NCBI GenBank assembly: GCA_945874515.1
Contig: CAMCHA010000084.1
Coordinates: forward strand, 1 to 8,241
Length of the DNA: 8,241 bases
Source: Asaia bogorensis
GTDB taxonomy: Bacteria; Pseudomonadota; Alphaproteobacteria; Acetobacterales; Acetobacteraceae
Direction: 5' to 3'
The position numbers and the translations under genes were made by a program. Of the stretch, positions 1 through 5,731 are shown one piece after another. The notes beneath the pieces are model-generated. The model saw only the letters and a program-made list of their open reading frames with translations. It was not told the DNA's origin and did not search any database. Every line of letters begins with the position of its first letter. Position 1 is the stretch's first letter.

Positions 1-80
1 CGCCAATCAGCTTGTGCACGGGCCTGCAGCGGTAGGAACGCAAGACCCGACAACATTAGGGCGGTTCGACGGCCAAGCAT
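1..80 (-). CDS. Exported protein of unknown function, N-terminal fragment
   Basis: Only the first 26 codons are inside the window; the gene runs off the left edge. The ATG at 80-78 has a GAGG Shine-Dalgarno at 90-87 with a 6-nt spacer, which fixes the start. The peptide has the layout of a signal sequence: a basic start (MLGRR), a hydrophobic core of about 12 residues (residues 6-18) and small-residue cleavage sites (ARA or AQA) near residues 22-24. The twin arginine before the core is loosely Tat-like but lacks a clear consensus. The product is therefore probably periplasmic, secreted or outer-membrane; its activity cannot be told from 26 residues. A strong PhoB-like array lies 56 bp upstream, so a role in phosphate acquisition (phosphatase, phosphodiesterase or binding protein) is a reasonable inference and no more. 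Confidence 0.75.
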   Translation of the reverse strand, partial: MLGRRTALMLSGLAFLPLQARAQADW

Positions 81-135
81 GGGAGACCTCTTCTCAGAAA
101 CTCGGCACCCTTTGGCTGAATTGAATGATGGACGC

Positions 136-164
136 GTGACGGATCAATGAAAGAATGATGACAG
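136..164 (-). promoter_or_regulatory. Candidate PhoB box array (three half-sites)
   Basis: Reading the minus strand there are three 7-bp half-sites with exact 11-bp periodicity: CTGTCAT (164-158), CTTTCAT (153-147) and CCGTCAC (142-136), each separated by 4 bp. Against the PhoB half-site CTGTCAT/C they match 7/7, 6/7 and 6/7, so the first pair matches 13 of 14. Ten bases beyond the last half-site is TTCAAT (125-120), a 4/6 match to a -10 hexamer; this spacing resembles known PhoB-activated promoters. The array lies between the agt stop and the exported-protein start at 80, pointing toward the latter. PhoB-P activation under low phosphate is inferred; the repeat itself is seen directly. Confidence 0.8.
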
Positions 165-175
165 GGAAGGGGCCT

Positions 176-1177
176 TTATCGAATCGGCACCAACGCCGCC
201 CTGAATTGCGCAACACATGCGTCCCAGGACCAGGCTTCTGCATGAAGACGGCACGCCGCGCGATCACATTCAAGTGCCTTGAGGCAAGCAGCGCGGAGGT
301 CTTCGTTCAAAGCGCCAACACGAGGATCGGTGATGACATCAATCGGCCCTGTGACCGGGAAGGCGGCAACGGGCGTGCCCGCAGCAAGCGCTTCGAGCAA
401 AACCAACCCGAAAGTGTCTGTTCGCGACGGAAAGACAAAGACATCCGCCCCTGAATAGGACCGGGCAAGCGAACCATTATCGCGATAGCCGGTGAAGGTA
501 ACCTGCGGGAATCGCTGCTTCAACGCCGGCAAGGCGGGTCCATCACCGACCACAACCTTGCTACCCGGCAAATCCAACGCCAAAAAAGCTTCAATATTCT
601 TTTCAATCGCCACGCGCCCAGCATAAAGAAAGACAGGCCGTGGCAGCCCCGACCATGCGTCACCCTCACCCGGGCGAAATCTTTCGAGATCAACGCCGCG
701 TGTCCAAGCACGCACCTTGGTGAAGCCCCGCCGGGTCAGTTCCTGCCTTAAGGAGGCAGTCGCTGCAAAGGTACCTGCGCCGGCCTCATGGAAGCGTCGC
801 ATCACGCGCCAGGACCAATCCGCGGGAATGCGCGTTCTGGCTTCAAGATATTCAGGAAAGCGCGTGTGAAAGGCGGTTGTGAAGGGCCAACCGTTGCGCA
901 GGCAAAGGGCGCGCATCGCCCAACCAAGCGGTCCTTCAGTCGCAATATGCACAATCTCCGGCCCGAAATCCGTGACAAGCTGCACAAGGCGACGCTTGGG
1001 AGCGATCGCGAGCCGAATTTCAGCGTAGCCGGGGGTGGGCATACTCCGAAAGCGGTCAGGGCCGATAACCTCAACGGTATCGCCACTTGCCCGTAACTTT
1101 TCAACGACAACCGACAGCGTACGCACAACGCCATTGACCTGGGGAAACCAAGCATCTGAGACAATTAGGATACGCAT
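176..1177 (-). CDS. agt: GT4-family glycosyltransferase, probable diacylglycerol glycosyltransferase (Agt-like)
   Basis: A 333-residue GT-B fold enzyme of family GT4, full length for the family. The N-terminal domain has the family opening (DAWFPQVNGVVRT, residues 8-20), HIATEGPLG (77-85) and FHTRFPEY (103-110). The C-terminal nucleotide-sugar domain has YAGRVAIEKN (185-194), GDGP (211-214) and the EX7E-type motif as D254-TFGLVLL-E262, with Asp in place of the first Glu. The start ATG has AAGG at 1188-1185 that overlaps the plcP stop, and the genes are 4 bp apart, so the two are co-transcribed and probably translationally coupled. Adjacency to plcP is the known arrangement of Agt, which transfers glucose or glucuronate from UDP-sugar to the diacylglycerol made by PlcP, giving phosphorus-free glycolipids. 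Acceptor and sugar are inferred from context; a mannosyltransferase (MgtA/PimB-like) role is the main alternative. Confidence 0.8.
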   Translation of the reverse strand: MRILIVSDAWFPQVNGVVRTLSVVVEKLRASGDTVEVIGPDRFRSMPTPGYAEIRLAIAPKRRLVQLVTDFGPEIVHIATEGPLGWAMRALCLRNGWPFTTAFHTRFPEYLEARTRIPADWSWRVMRRFHEAGAGTFAATASLRQELTRRGFTKVRAWTRGVDLERFRPGEGDAWSGLPRPVFLYAGRVAIEKNIEAFLALDLPGSKVVVGDGPALPALKQRFPQVTFTGYRDNGSLARSYSGADVFVFPSRTDTFGLVLLEALAAGTPVAAFPVTGPIDVITDPRVGALNEDLRAACLKALECDRAACRLHAEAWSWDACVAQFRAALVPIR

Positions 1178-1181
1178 CGCT

Positions 1182-2009
1182 TTACCTTGCCCCGCGCAAC
1201 AACTCGGCTACCAGATCGGGAGCAGGCGTGGATGTTGTTTTGCTTACTGACACGGCCTGGCGGTGTGACCAATCGAGCAGTTCAAAGCGGCCATCATGAT
1301 GCTCAACCAGGGCTGTGCAGCTTTCCACCCAATCCCCGTCATTCATGTAAAGAATACCATGAACCATGCGCATTTCGGCATGATGGATATGGCCACAAAT
1401 GACACCATCCATGCCGCGCGATTTTGCTTCATGGGAAAGGGCTGTTTCGAAACGGTCAATTGCCTTGACCGCTTCCTTCACCTGCCGCTTCAGCCATTGG
1501 GAGAGTGACCAATAGGGGTAGCCAAGGCGGCGACGCAGGAAGTTGAACCAGCGATTCATTGTTAGGGCGGCGTCATAAGCCCAATCCCCCAGATGAGCGA
1601 GAAACTTGGCATAGCGAATGACACCATCAAACTCATCGCCATGGATCACCAGGAAACGGCGTCCATCCGCAGCGATGTGCTCCGCCTCCCGCGCAAGCCT
1701 CACGCCTGCAATTTCAAGCCCAAGCCAATCGCGGAAAATTTCATCATGATTACCGGGGACATAGATCACCTCGGTCCCATGGCGGGCCATGCGCAGAATG
1801 AGGCGGATGACCTCATCATGATGATTATCCCAGTACCAGGAACGCCGCAGGCGCCACCCATCAATAATGTCACCAACCAGATAGAGCTTTTCGCATTGAA
1901 CCTGCCGCAAAAAATCGACGAGTGAGTCACTCCTGCAGCTACGTAAGCCAAGATGAATGTCCGAGATAAAAATCGTTCGGAAGACTTGCGGCGTTGAAGC
2001 GAGGGGCAT
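1182..2009 (-). CDS. plcP: PlcP-type phospholipase C (calcineurin-like metallophosphoesterase)
   Basis: A 275-residue binuclear-metal phosphoesterase, often labelled UDP-2,3-diacylglucosamine diphosphatase-like. Metal motifs are complete and in order: SDIHLG (16-21), GDIID (46-50), GNHDE (86-90), HGDEFD (123-128) and GHIHH (206-210). Segments such as DGWRLRRSWYW (50-60), GDWAYD (141-146), RRLGYPYWSLS (160-170) and GDWVESCTA (225-233) are typical of the PlcP group of Sinorhizobium and marine alphaproteobacteria rather than LpxH. PlcP removes phospho-head groups from phosphatidylcholine and phosphatidylethanolamine, leaving diacylglycerol, when phosphate is scarce. The chosen ATG (2009) has a strong AGGAG at 2022-2018 with 8-nt spacing; an upstream TTG (2042) or GTG (2039) would add about 11 residues but lacks such a site. 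First gene of a two-gene unit with agt. The function is firm by motif and neighbour, but homology is judged from memory. Confidence 0.87.
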   Translation of the reverse strand: MPLASTPQVFRTIFISDIHLGLRSCRSDSLVDFLRQVQCEKLYLVGDIIDGWRLRRSWYWDNHHDEVIRLILRMARHGTEVIYVPGNHDEIFRDWLGLEIAGVRLAREAEHIAADGRRFLVIHGDEFDGVIRYAKFLAHLGDWAYDAALTMNRWFNFLRRRLGYPYWSLSQWLKRQVKEAVKAIDRFETALSHEAKSRGMDGVICGHIHHAEMRMVHGILYMNDGDWVESCTALVEHHDGRFELLDWSHRQAVSVSKTTSTPAPDLVAELLRGAR

Positions 2010-2208
2010 TGGCTGCGCTCCTGAAGCGATGTTCCGCACCAAAGCGAATCGGGGCGAAGTCCTCGCGTTTCTCCTCCACGCGGGCTAGCCAGTTAATTGG
2101 ATTCACGGGATGAACCTTCGATGACATTTATTCCCCGACATAGAATGTCATGACATTTTCTCGCGCTAATCATGTAAATGAAACTTTTTGCTGTTTGACT
2201 TAGGGGTC
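2010..2208. promoter_or_regulatory. Divergent plcP / lipid-kinase control region
   Basis: This 199-bp gap drives plcP leftward and the lipid kinase rightward. Between 2121 and 2156 the pentamer GACAT occurs three times on the plus strand (2123-2127, 2137-2141, 2152-2156). Facing plcP, ATGTCAT (2127-2121) and GGTTCAT (2116-2110) sit 11 bp apart and match 10/14 of a PhoB box. Facing the kinase, ATGTCAT (2145-2151) and TTTTCTC (2156-2162) also match 10/14, followed ten bases later by TGTAAA (2173-2178), a 4/6 match to a -10 hexamer, 30 bp before the ATG. These scores are weaker than at the other promoters here, so PhoB control is plausible but not shown. No ORF of note lies inside. Confidence 0.5.
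2145..2156. repeat. Perfect 12-bp palindrome, candidate operator
   Basis: ATGTCATGACAT is identical on both strands. It contains the TGTCAT core of the PhoB half-site once in each orientation, back to back. PhoB normally binds direct, not inverted, repeats, so this may serve a dimeric repressor or two overlapping divergent sites. It sits about midway between the plcP and kinase start codons. Confidence 0.5.
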
Positions 2209-3087
2209 ATGGCCCTGAATCTATGCTTCATCTTCAATCCAACCGCAGGCGCGCGGCGGCGTGCACGACTCTATGCCGCCTTGGATGTCCTCTATGGCCT
2301 TGGGGTACAATTCGAATTGCTGGAAACCGCCGCAACGGGTGATGCAGAAAAACTCGCCCGGATGGCCGCGCAAAAGGACCGTATAATAGTCGCTGCTGGC
2401 GGTGACGGCACAATCGCCGAAGTGGCCGCTGGCTTGGATGGAACTTCGGCTCTTCTTGGTATTCTGCCACTTGGAACGGCAAATGTCTTTGCGCTGGAGT
2501 TGGCCGTACCCTTGAACCCAAAAGAAGCGGCCCGCGCCTTGCTTTTGGGGCGCAGCACATACGTCTTTCCGGGCTTATTGAAGCGCGGCAATGCGCCTGA
2601 TCGTCTTTTTATTCAAATGGTGGGCGTGGGACTGGATGCCGTTGTCGTGCATCGGTTACCACCAGGCTTGAAGCGCGCCTTCGGCAAAACTGCCTATGTC
2701 TTGCAAACTCTGCGCGACCTTACCTGGCATCCGTTCAATTCCTTCAAGGTCCAGGTGGATGGCAGGCAACTGGAACCTTCAGGCTTGATTGTCACCAAGG
2801 GCCGCTTCTATGCAGGCCGCTTTGAAATCGCACCCATGGCAGACCCGCGAGAGACGGATTTTCATGTCTTGTCGCTCTATCAACATCATGCGTTTGATGC
2901 GCTGAAGCATGCTGCGGCACTCGGCCTCGGCAGGCTGCCGGCGCTCTCAAGCATGACCCTCCAGCGCGGGCATGAGATCGAGGTGTTCGGCGCCGATCTG
3001 CCCGTGCAGGCGGATGGAGATGCGGCAGGGTCGCTGCCAATCCGGATCACGCCAGCGCTCAGGCCGCTCAGGGTTGTGGTGCCGTGA
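2209..3087 (+). CDS. Diacylglycerol kinase / lipid kinase family protein (YegS/DgkB-like)
   Basis: A 292-residue member of the soluble lipid-kinase family (DAGK catalytic domain, NAD-kinase-like fold). The N-terminal lobe shows FNPTAG (9-14), the catalytic GGDGT (64-68) and LPLGTANVFA (87-96), which form the nucleotide site. The C-terminal beta-sandwich has GRFEIAPMA and a QADGDAAGSLP segment, where the family usually reads QxDGE. Members phosphorylate diacylglycerol or related lipids with ATP at the inner membrane face. The ATG at 2209 is preceded by AGGGG only 2-3 nt away, which is tight; an in-frame TTG at 2188 would add seven residues. Divergent from plcP, so it may recapture the diacylglycerol that PlcP releases. 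Substrate is unproven: phosphatidylglycerol or sphingoid bases are possible in this family. Confidence 0.85.
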   Translation: MALNLCFIFNPTAGARRRARLYAALDVLYGLGVQFELLETAATGDAEKLARMAAQKDRIIVAAGGDGTIAEVAAGLDGTSALLGILPLGTANVFALELAVPLNPKEAARALLLGRSTYVFPGLLKRGNAPDRLFIQMVGVGLDAVVVHRLPPGLKRAFGKTAYVLQTLRDLTWHPFNSFKVQVDGRQLEPSGLIVTKGRFYAGRFEIAPMADPRETDFHVLSLYQHHAFDALKHAAALGLGRLPALSSMTLQRGHEIEVFGADLPVQADGDAAGSLPIRITPALRPLRVVVP

Positions 3088-3091
3088 TGGT

Positions 3092-3691
3092 CTAGGATTT
3101 GGGCAGATAATGCCACACGCTTGCCGGCGGGAAGTTCAACGGCGTCCAGGCAAGCCGCCGTGCCTCAAGGTTCAAAGCCCGATATGGCAATGGTGAGGTG
3201 ATGCAATAGGTATAAAGAAGAAAGCCTCGCCCCGGGGCGATGGCTTCGACCTGTTCGATGAATTGGCGCTGCTTCTTTTCCCCAAGCAGCACCAAGGGAA
3301 TACCGCAAATGACAGTTTCTATTTCCGTGGAAACCTGTTTCAACCGCTCAATCGGTAGGTTGAAAGCATCCGCCTGCAGGACCGTTGCGTGCGGGAAATT
3401 CCCCTGAAGGTGTTCGGCCATTTCAGCCACGATTTCAACCACAACAAGGCGTGTGGGCGAAATCCCTGCCTTGATAAGGTTGCGGGTAATTGCGCCCGTC
3501 CCGGCGCCCAGTTCAAGAATGCTTGAATTGGATCGCTTGTCGATTTGCCCGGCGATAAGCGCACCCAACCTCGGAGAGGAAGGCACGATCGAGCCCATCT
3601 GCAGCGGATTGGAAAGCCAGCGACGGAAGAACAGGCCAACATCACGTGCGACGGGGCGTTTATCCGATGAGGAAAGATTGGCTGTTTGCAT
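3092..3691 (-). CDS. pmtA: PmtA-like phospholipid N-methyltransferase (SAM-dependent)
   Basis: A 199-residue class I methyltransferase of the Sinorhizobium-type PmtA group. The N-terminal FFRRWLSNPLQMGSIVPSS (21-39) is the membrane-interaction/substrate signature of this family. The SAM-binding motif I is ELGAGTGAIT (60-69), with the acidic VVEI (84-87), then QADAF (106-110) and CGIPLV (129-134). The C-terminus FPPASVWHY (187-195) also fits. PmtA converts phosphatidylethanolamine to phosphatidylcholine by three methylations. The ATG at 3691 has GGAG at 3701-3698 with 6-nt spacing; an in-frame GTG at 3718 would add nine residues without such a site. It converges on the kinase gene with a 4-bp gap. 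A PhoB-like array upstream makes methylation of a phosphorus-free amino lipid an alternative, since PmtA relatives such as OlsG methylate ornithine lipids. Confidence 0.78.
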   Translation of the reverse strand: MQTANLSSSDKRPVARDVGLFFRRWLSNPLQMGSIVPSSPRLGALIAGQIDKRSNSSILELGAGTGAITRNLIKAGISPTRLVVVEIVAEMAEHLQGNFPHATVLQADAFNLPIERLKQVSTEIETVICGIPLVLLGEKKQRQFIEQVEAIAPGRGFLLYTYCITSPLPYRALNLEARRLAWTPLNFPPASVWHYLPKS

Positions 3692-3796
3692 GGCTAGCTC
3701 CGAAGTGGATGACTTCACGCCAAGAGAGAGGAGTTTTCCCGGCGAAGGCGTGAAGGGGCAGTGAACGAGACAATTGTTCCGCGCTACATTCTCTCT

Positions 3797-3836
3797 GTGA
3801 CGGTGAAATGAAGGAAGTATTGCGGTTCAATGAAGT
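3797..3836 (-). promoter_or_regulatory. Candidate PhoB box array upstream of pmtA (three to four half-sites)
   Basis: Reading the minus strand, half-sites with 11-bp periodicity are ACTTCAT (3836-3830), CCGCAAT (3825-3819), CCTTCAT (3814-3808) and CCGTCAC (3803-3797). Against CTGTCA(T/C) the last two match 5/7 and 6/7. The second matches 5/7 if A is allowed at position five; the first keeps only its TCAT end. The array ends 105 bp upstream of the pmtA ATG. A -10 candidate is poor (TGTAGC, 3/6, 8 bp beyond). The regular phasing matters more than any single half-site. Confidence 0.6.
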
Positions 3837-3868
3837 GAAATAACGGCCAAGCAAACCCGACCAATCCA

Positions 3869-3904
3869 GCGGCACATCACCGTACATGTGATCATGTGCG
3901 CCGC
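3869..3904. repeat. Imperfect inverted repeat with internal direct repeat
   Basis: GCGGCACAT (3869-3877) can pair with ATGTGCGCCGC (3894-3904) through a 4-bp and a 5-bp stem, leaving a 2-nt bulge and a 16-nt loop. CATGTG is repeated directly inside it (3885-3890 and 3893-3898). There is no T-run on either side, so it is not a convincing intrinsic terminator. It could be a weak 3' stabilising hairpin or an operator. Confidence 0.25.
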
Positions 3905-4011
3905 AATAGCATGGCGAAGCTTTGCCCGCCGCCACAAATCACTGTTTTGCTACGGGCGGATTCGCATCGCATCCTGGGCAGCCGCGCCTCATCCGAACCG
4001 GGCCTTATCGC

Positions 4012-4848
4012 CTACGCCTTGGATGAGCCTATCAAACGGGCACGCAGCATACGCGATAGCGCATCAATGCATGCAACCGTGATCAGAACCAAGATCACAA
4101 TCAGCGCTACCTCTCGCCAGGCGCTGATCATCATGCGGTCCATCAGAAAGAAGCCTATCCCGCCGGCGCCAACAACGCCAAGAACGGTGGCAGACCGCAA
4201 ATTAGATTCAAGAAAATAGAGGCTATTGCCAAGGAATACCGGCATCACCTGCGGCAGTATGCCGAAGCCAATGGTTTGCGCGCTATCTGCGCCGGTGGCG
4301 CGCACCCCCTTGACCTGTTCGCGATCGGTGTTTTCCATCGCTTCAGCATATAATTTGGTGAGCACGCCGATATCATTCACGGCAATGGCCAGGATGCCGG
4401 CGAAAGGCCCAAGACCCACGACGCTCACGAAAAAAATCGCCCAGACCAAGCTATCTATCCCGCGCACCACATCGCTGGAACGGCGGACCAGAAAGCGCAC
4501 CGGCCCTAAGGGCATGATATTCCGAGCCCCCATCATGGCCAGGGGAATGGCAATCACTGATGCGACAAGCGTACCAAGAAACGCCATCGCCAAGGTTTCG
4601 CCAATGGCGCCGATGTATTCCCACACATGCTCAGTGATCGCTGGCGGCATCATCAGCATGAAGACCTTGCCGAGTTGCCCAATGCCATCAATCAAGCGCC
4701 CGGGTGTTACTTCCAAGGCATGGAGGCCCCAAAGAAAAAGCCCAAGACCAAGAAGGATCGCCACGGCACGGCGCCACAACGCAAGGCCGCGCGGTGGAAA
4801 AGCCTCTGGGTACCGATCGCGCCAGCTTTTGGGATGAACACTACTCAT
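4012..4848 (-). CDS. phnE: Phosphonate-type ABC transporter permease (second PhnE)
   Basis: A 278-residue inner-membrane permease of the binding-protein-dependent (BPD_transp_1) family, normal in length. After a cytoplasmic N-terminus come hydrophobic spans near residues 26-42, 83-105, 132-160, 201-213 and 246-264. The EAA loop that docks on the ATPase is at about 169-200 (AEAMENTDREQVKGVRATGA, then ILPQ), and the PhnE-typical VLGVVGAGGIGFFL is at 222-235. The ATG at 4848 overlaps the stop of the upstream permease as ATGA, so translation is coupled; a longer frame from 4893 would overlap that gene by 49 bp and is unlikely. It pairs with the other PhnE to form a heterodimeric channel. Last gene of phnD-C-E-E. 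Confidence 0.9.
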   Translation of the reverse strand: MSSVHPKSWRDRYPEAFPPRGLALWRRAVAILLGLGLFLWGLHALEVTPGRLIDGIGQLGKVFMLMMPPAITEHVWEYIGAIGETLAMAFLGTLVASVIAIPLAMMGARNIMPLGPVRFLVRRSSDVVRGIDSLVWAIFFVSVVGLGPFAGILAIAVNDIGVLTKLYAEAMENTDREQVKGVRATGADSAQTIGFGILPQVMPVFLGNSLYFLESNLRSATVLGVVGAGGIGFFLMDRMMISAWREVALIVILVLITVACIDALSRMLRARLIGSSKA

Positions 4849-5729
4849 AACGCGCGCAAGCTTTCCTGGCCAATGACACGCCCGCGCAGCCAACCGCAGA
4901 TCGCATCAATCAGCATCACCGCGGCGATCAGCATCAGGGCTATGGCAGAGATATCTGTATGGTCGAAATTTTTGATGGCACGATATAGATCCTGCCCAAT
5001 GCCGCCGGCACCAACAAAACCAAGAATGGAAGCGGCACGTACATTGATTTCAAGACGCAGCAGCCCATAGGAAAGGTAATCCGGCGCCAATTGCGGCGTG
5101 GCCCCATAAACCATGGTTTGCGCCCAACTGGCACCTGTGGCGCGCACGCCGCGCAAGGGTTCTGGGTCAATATTTTCCGCGACGTCACCGAATAATTTGC
5201 CCAAGGCACCGAAGGAATGCAGCCCAATCGCGAGCACACCGGCAAGCGGGCCGATACCGAAGGCAAAGACAAATAGCACGGCGAAGACCAGTTCAGGCAC
5301 CGTGCGCGCAACCTCCAAGGTACGGCGCGCTGCCACAGCAACCCAGGGCGCAGGGCTCAGGTTACGTGCGGCAAGAAATGAGAAAACATAAGCAAGTACC
5401 ACGCCAAACATGGTCGCATAAAGCGCGATCAACAGCGTTTGCCAAAGTGAAGCTAGCCAATGCCAGCCATTCCAATACCAATAGGCAAGATCATCCCACA
5501 ATGTCGCCCAGGCCAGTTCCGGTACCATACGCCCGAAATAGGAACCAAAACGCGGCAGCCTCTCCCACAGCAACCTCAAACTAACCTCTCCAAGCCAGGC
5601 TGAAATGGCGGTAAGTAGAATCAGTATGGCAATACCAATCAGCCATTGCTGGCGTCTTGCGCGCTTATGCTTTGCCCAAGTTTCAGCAAAGCGGGTCCGC
5701 GCCGCAGAATGAGGTACCGCATGCGCCAT
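4845..5729 (-). CDS. phnE: Phosphonate-type ABC transporter permease (first PhnE)
   Basis: A 294-residue permease paralogous to its downstream neighbour. It has a basic cytoplasmic N-terminus, a first span near residues 29-47 and a periplasmic stretch rich in Trp and Tyr (about 73-92). Further spans lie at about 98-120, 146-170 and in the C-terminal third. The EAA loop is DVAENIDPEPLRGVRATGAS (about 182-201), followed by ATPQ, and ILGFVGAGGIGQDL is the PhnE signature. The ATG at 5729 lies 2 bp after the phnC stop. A TTG at 5735, overlapping that stop as TTGA, sits 4 nt behind a GAAG and is an almost equal alternative (296 residues). It acts with PhnC and PhnD in uptake of a phosphorus oxyanion across the inner membrane. 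Confidence 0.9.
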   Translation of the reverse strand: MAHAVPHSAARTRFAETWAKHKRARRQQWLIGIAILILLTAISAWLGEVSLRLLWERLPRFGSYFGRMVPELAWATLWDDLAYWYWNGWHWLASLWQTLLIALYATMFGVVLAYVFSFLAARNLSPAPWVAVAARRTLEVARTVPELVFAVLFVFAFGIGPLAGVLAIGLHSFGALGKLFGDVAENIDPEPLRGVRATGASWAQTMVYGATPQLAPDYLSYGLLRLEINVRAASILGFVGAGGIGQDLYRAIKNFDHTDISAIALMLIAAVMLIDAICGWLRGRVIGQESLRAL

Positions 5730-5731
5730 GT

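Larger units (their letters stand above)
3692..4011. other. Intergenic region between the phn operon end and pmtA
   Basis: These 320 bp separate two minus-strand units. The part nearer pmtA holds its promoter: the PhoB-like array at 3797-3836 and the ribosome site at 3698-3701. The part nearer phnE2 should hold the operon's 3' end, but I see no stem followed by a T-run on the minus strand. An imperfect hairpin at 3869-3904 is the only notable structure. Small open frames here overlap real genes or lack a ribosome site. Confidence 0.6.

Noticed and set aside
802..1164. A 120-codon minus-strand frame inside agt
   Set aside because: It is an alternative frame of the glycosyltransferase gene with no domain content.
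3660..3935. A 91-codon minus-strand frame covering the pmtA upstream region
   Set aside because: It overlaps the pmtA start in another frame, runs through the PhoB-like array and has no recognisable protein features.
3925..3965. A possible terminator stem (CCGCC with GGCGG on the minus strand) after the phn operon
   Set aside because: The loop is over 20 nt, the stem is only 5 bp and no T-run follows.
4226..4837. A 203-codon open frame on the plus strand
   Set aside because: It lies entirely antisense to the second phnE, whose motifs and coupled start are clear; the translation is rich in Pro, Arg and Thr and has no family features.
4849..4893. A 15-residue extension of the second PhnE
   Set aside because: The ATG at 4848 gives the classic 4-bp ATGA overlap; the extension is unlike the family.
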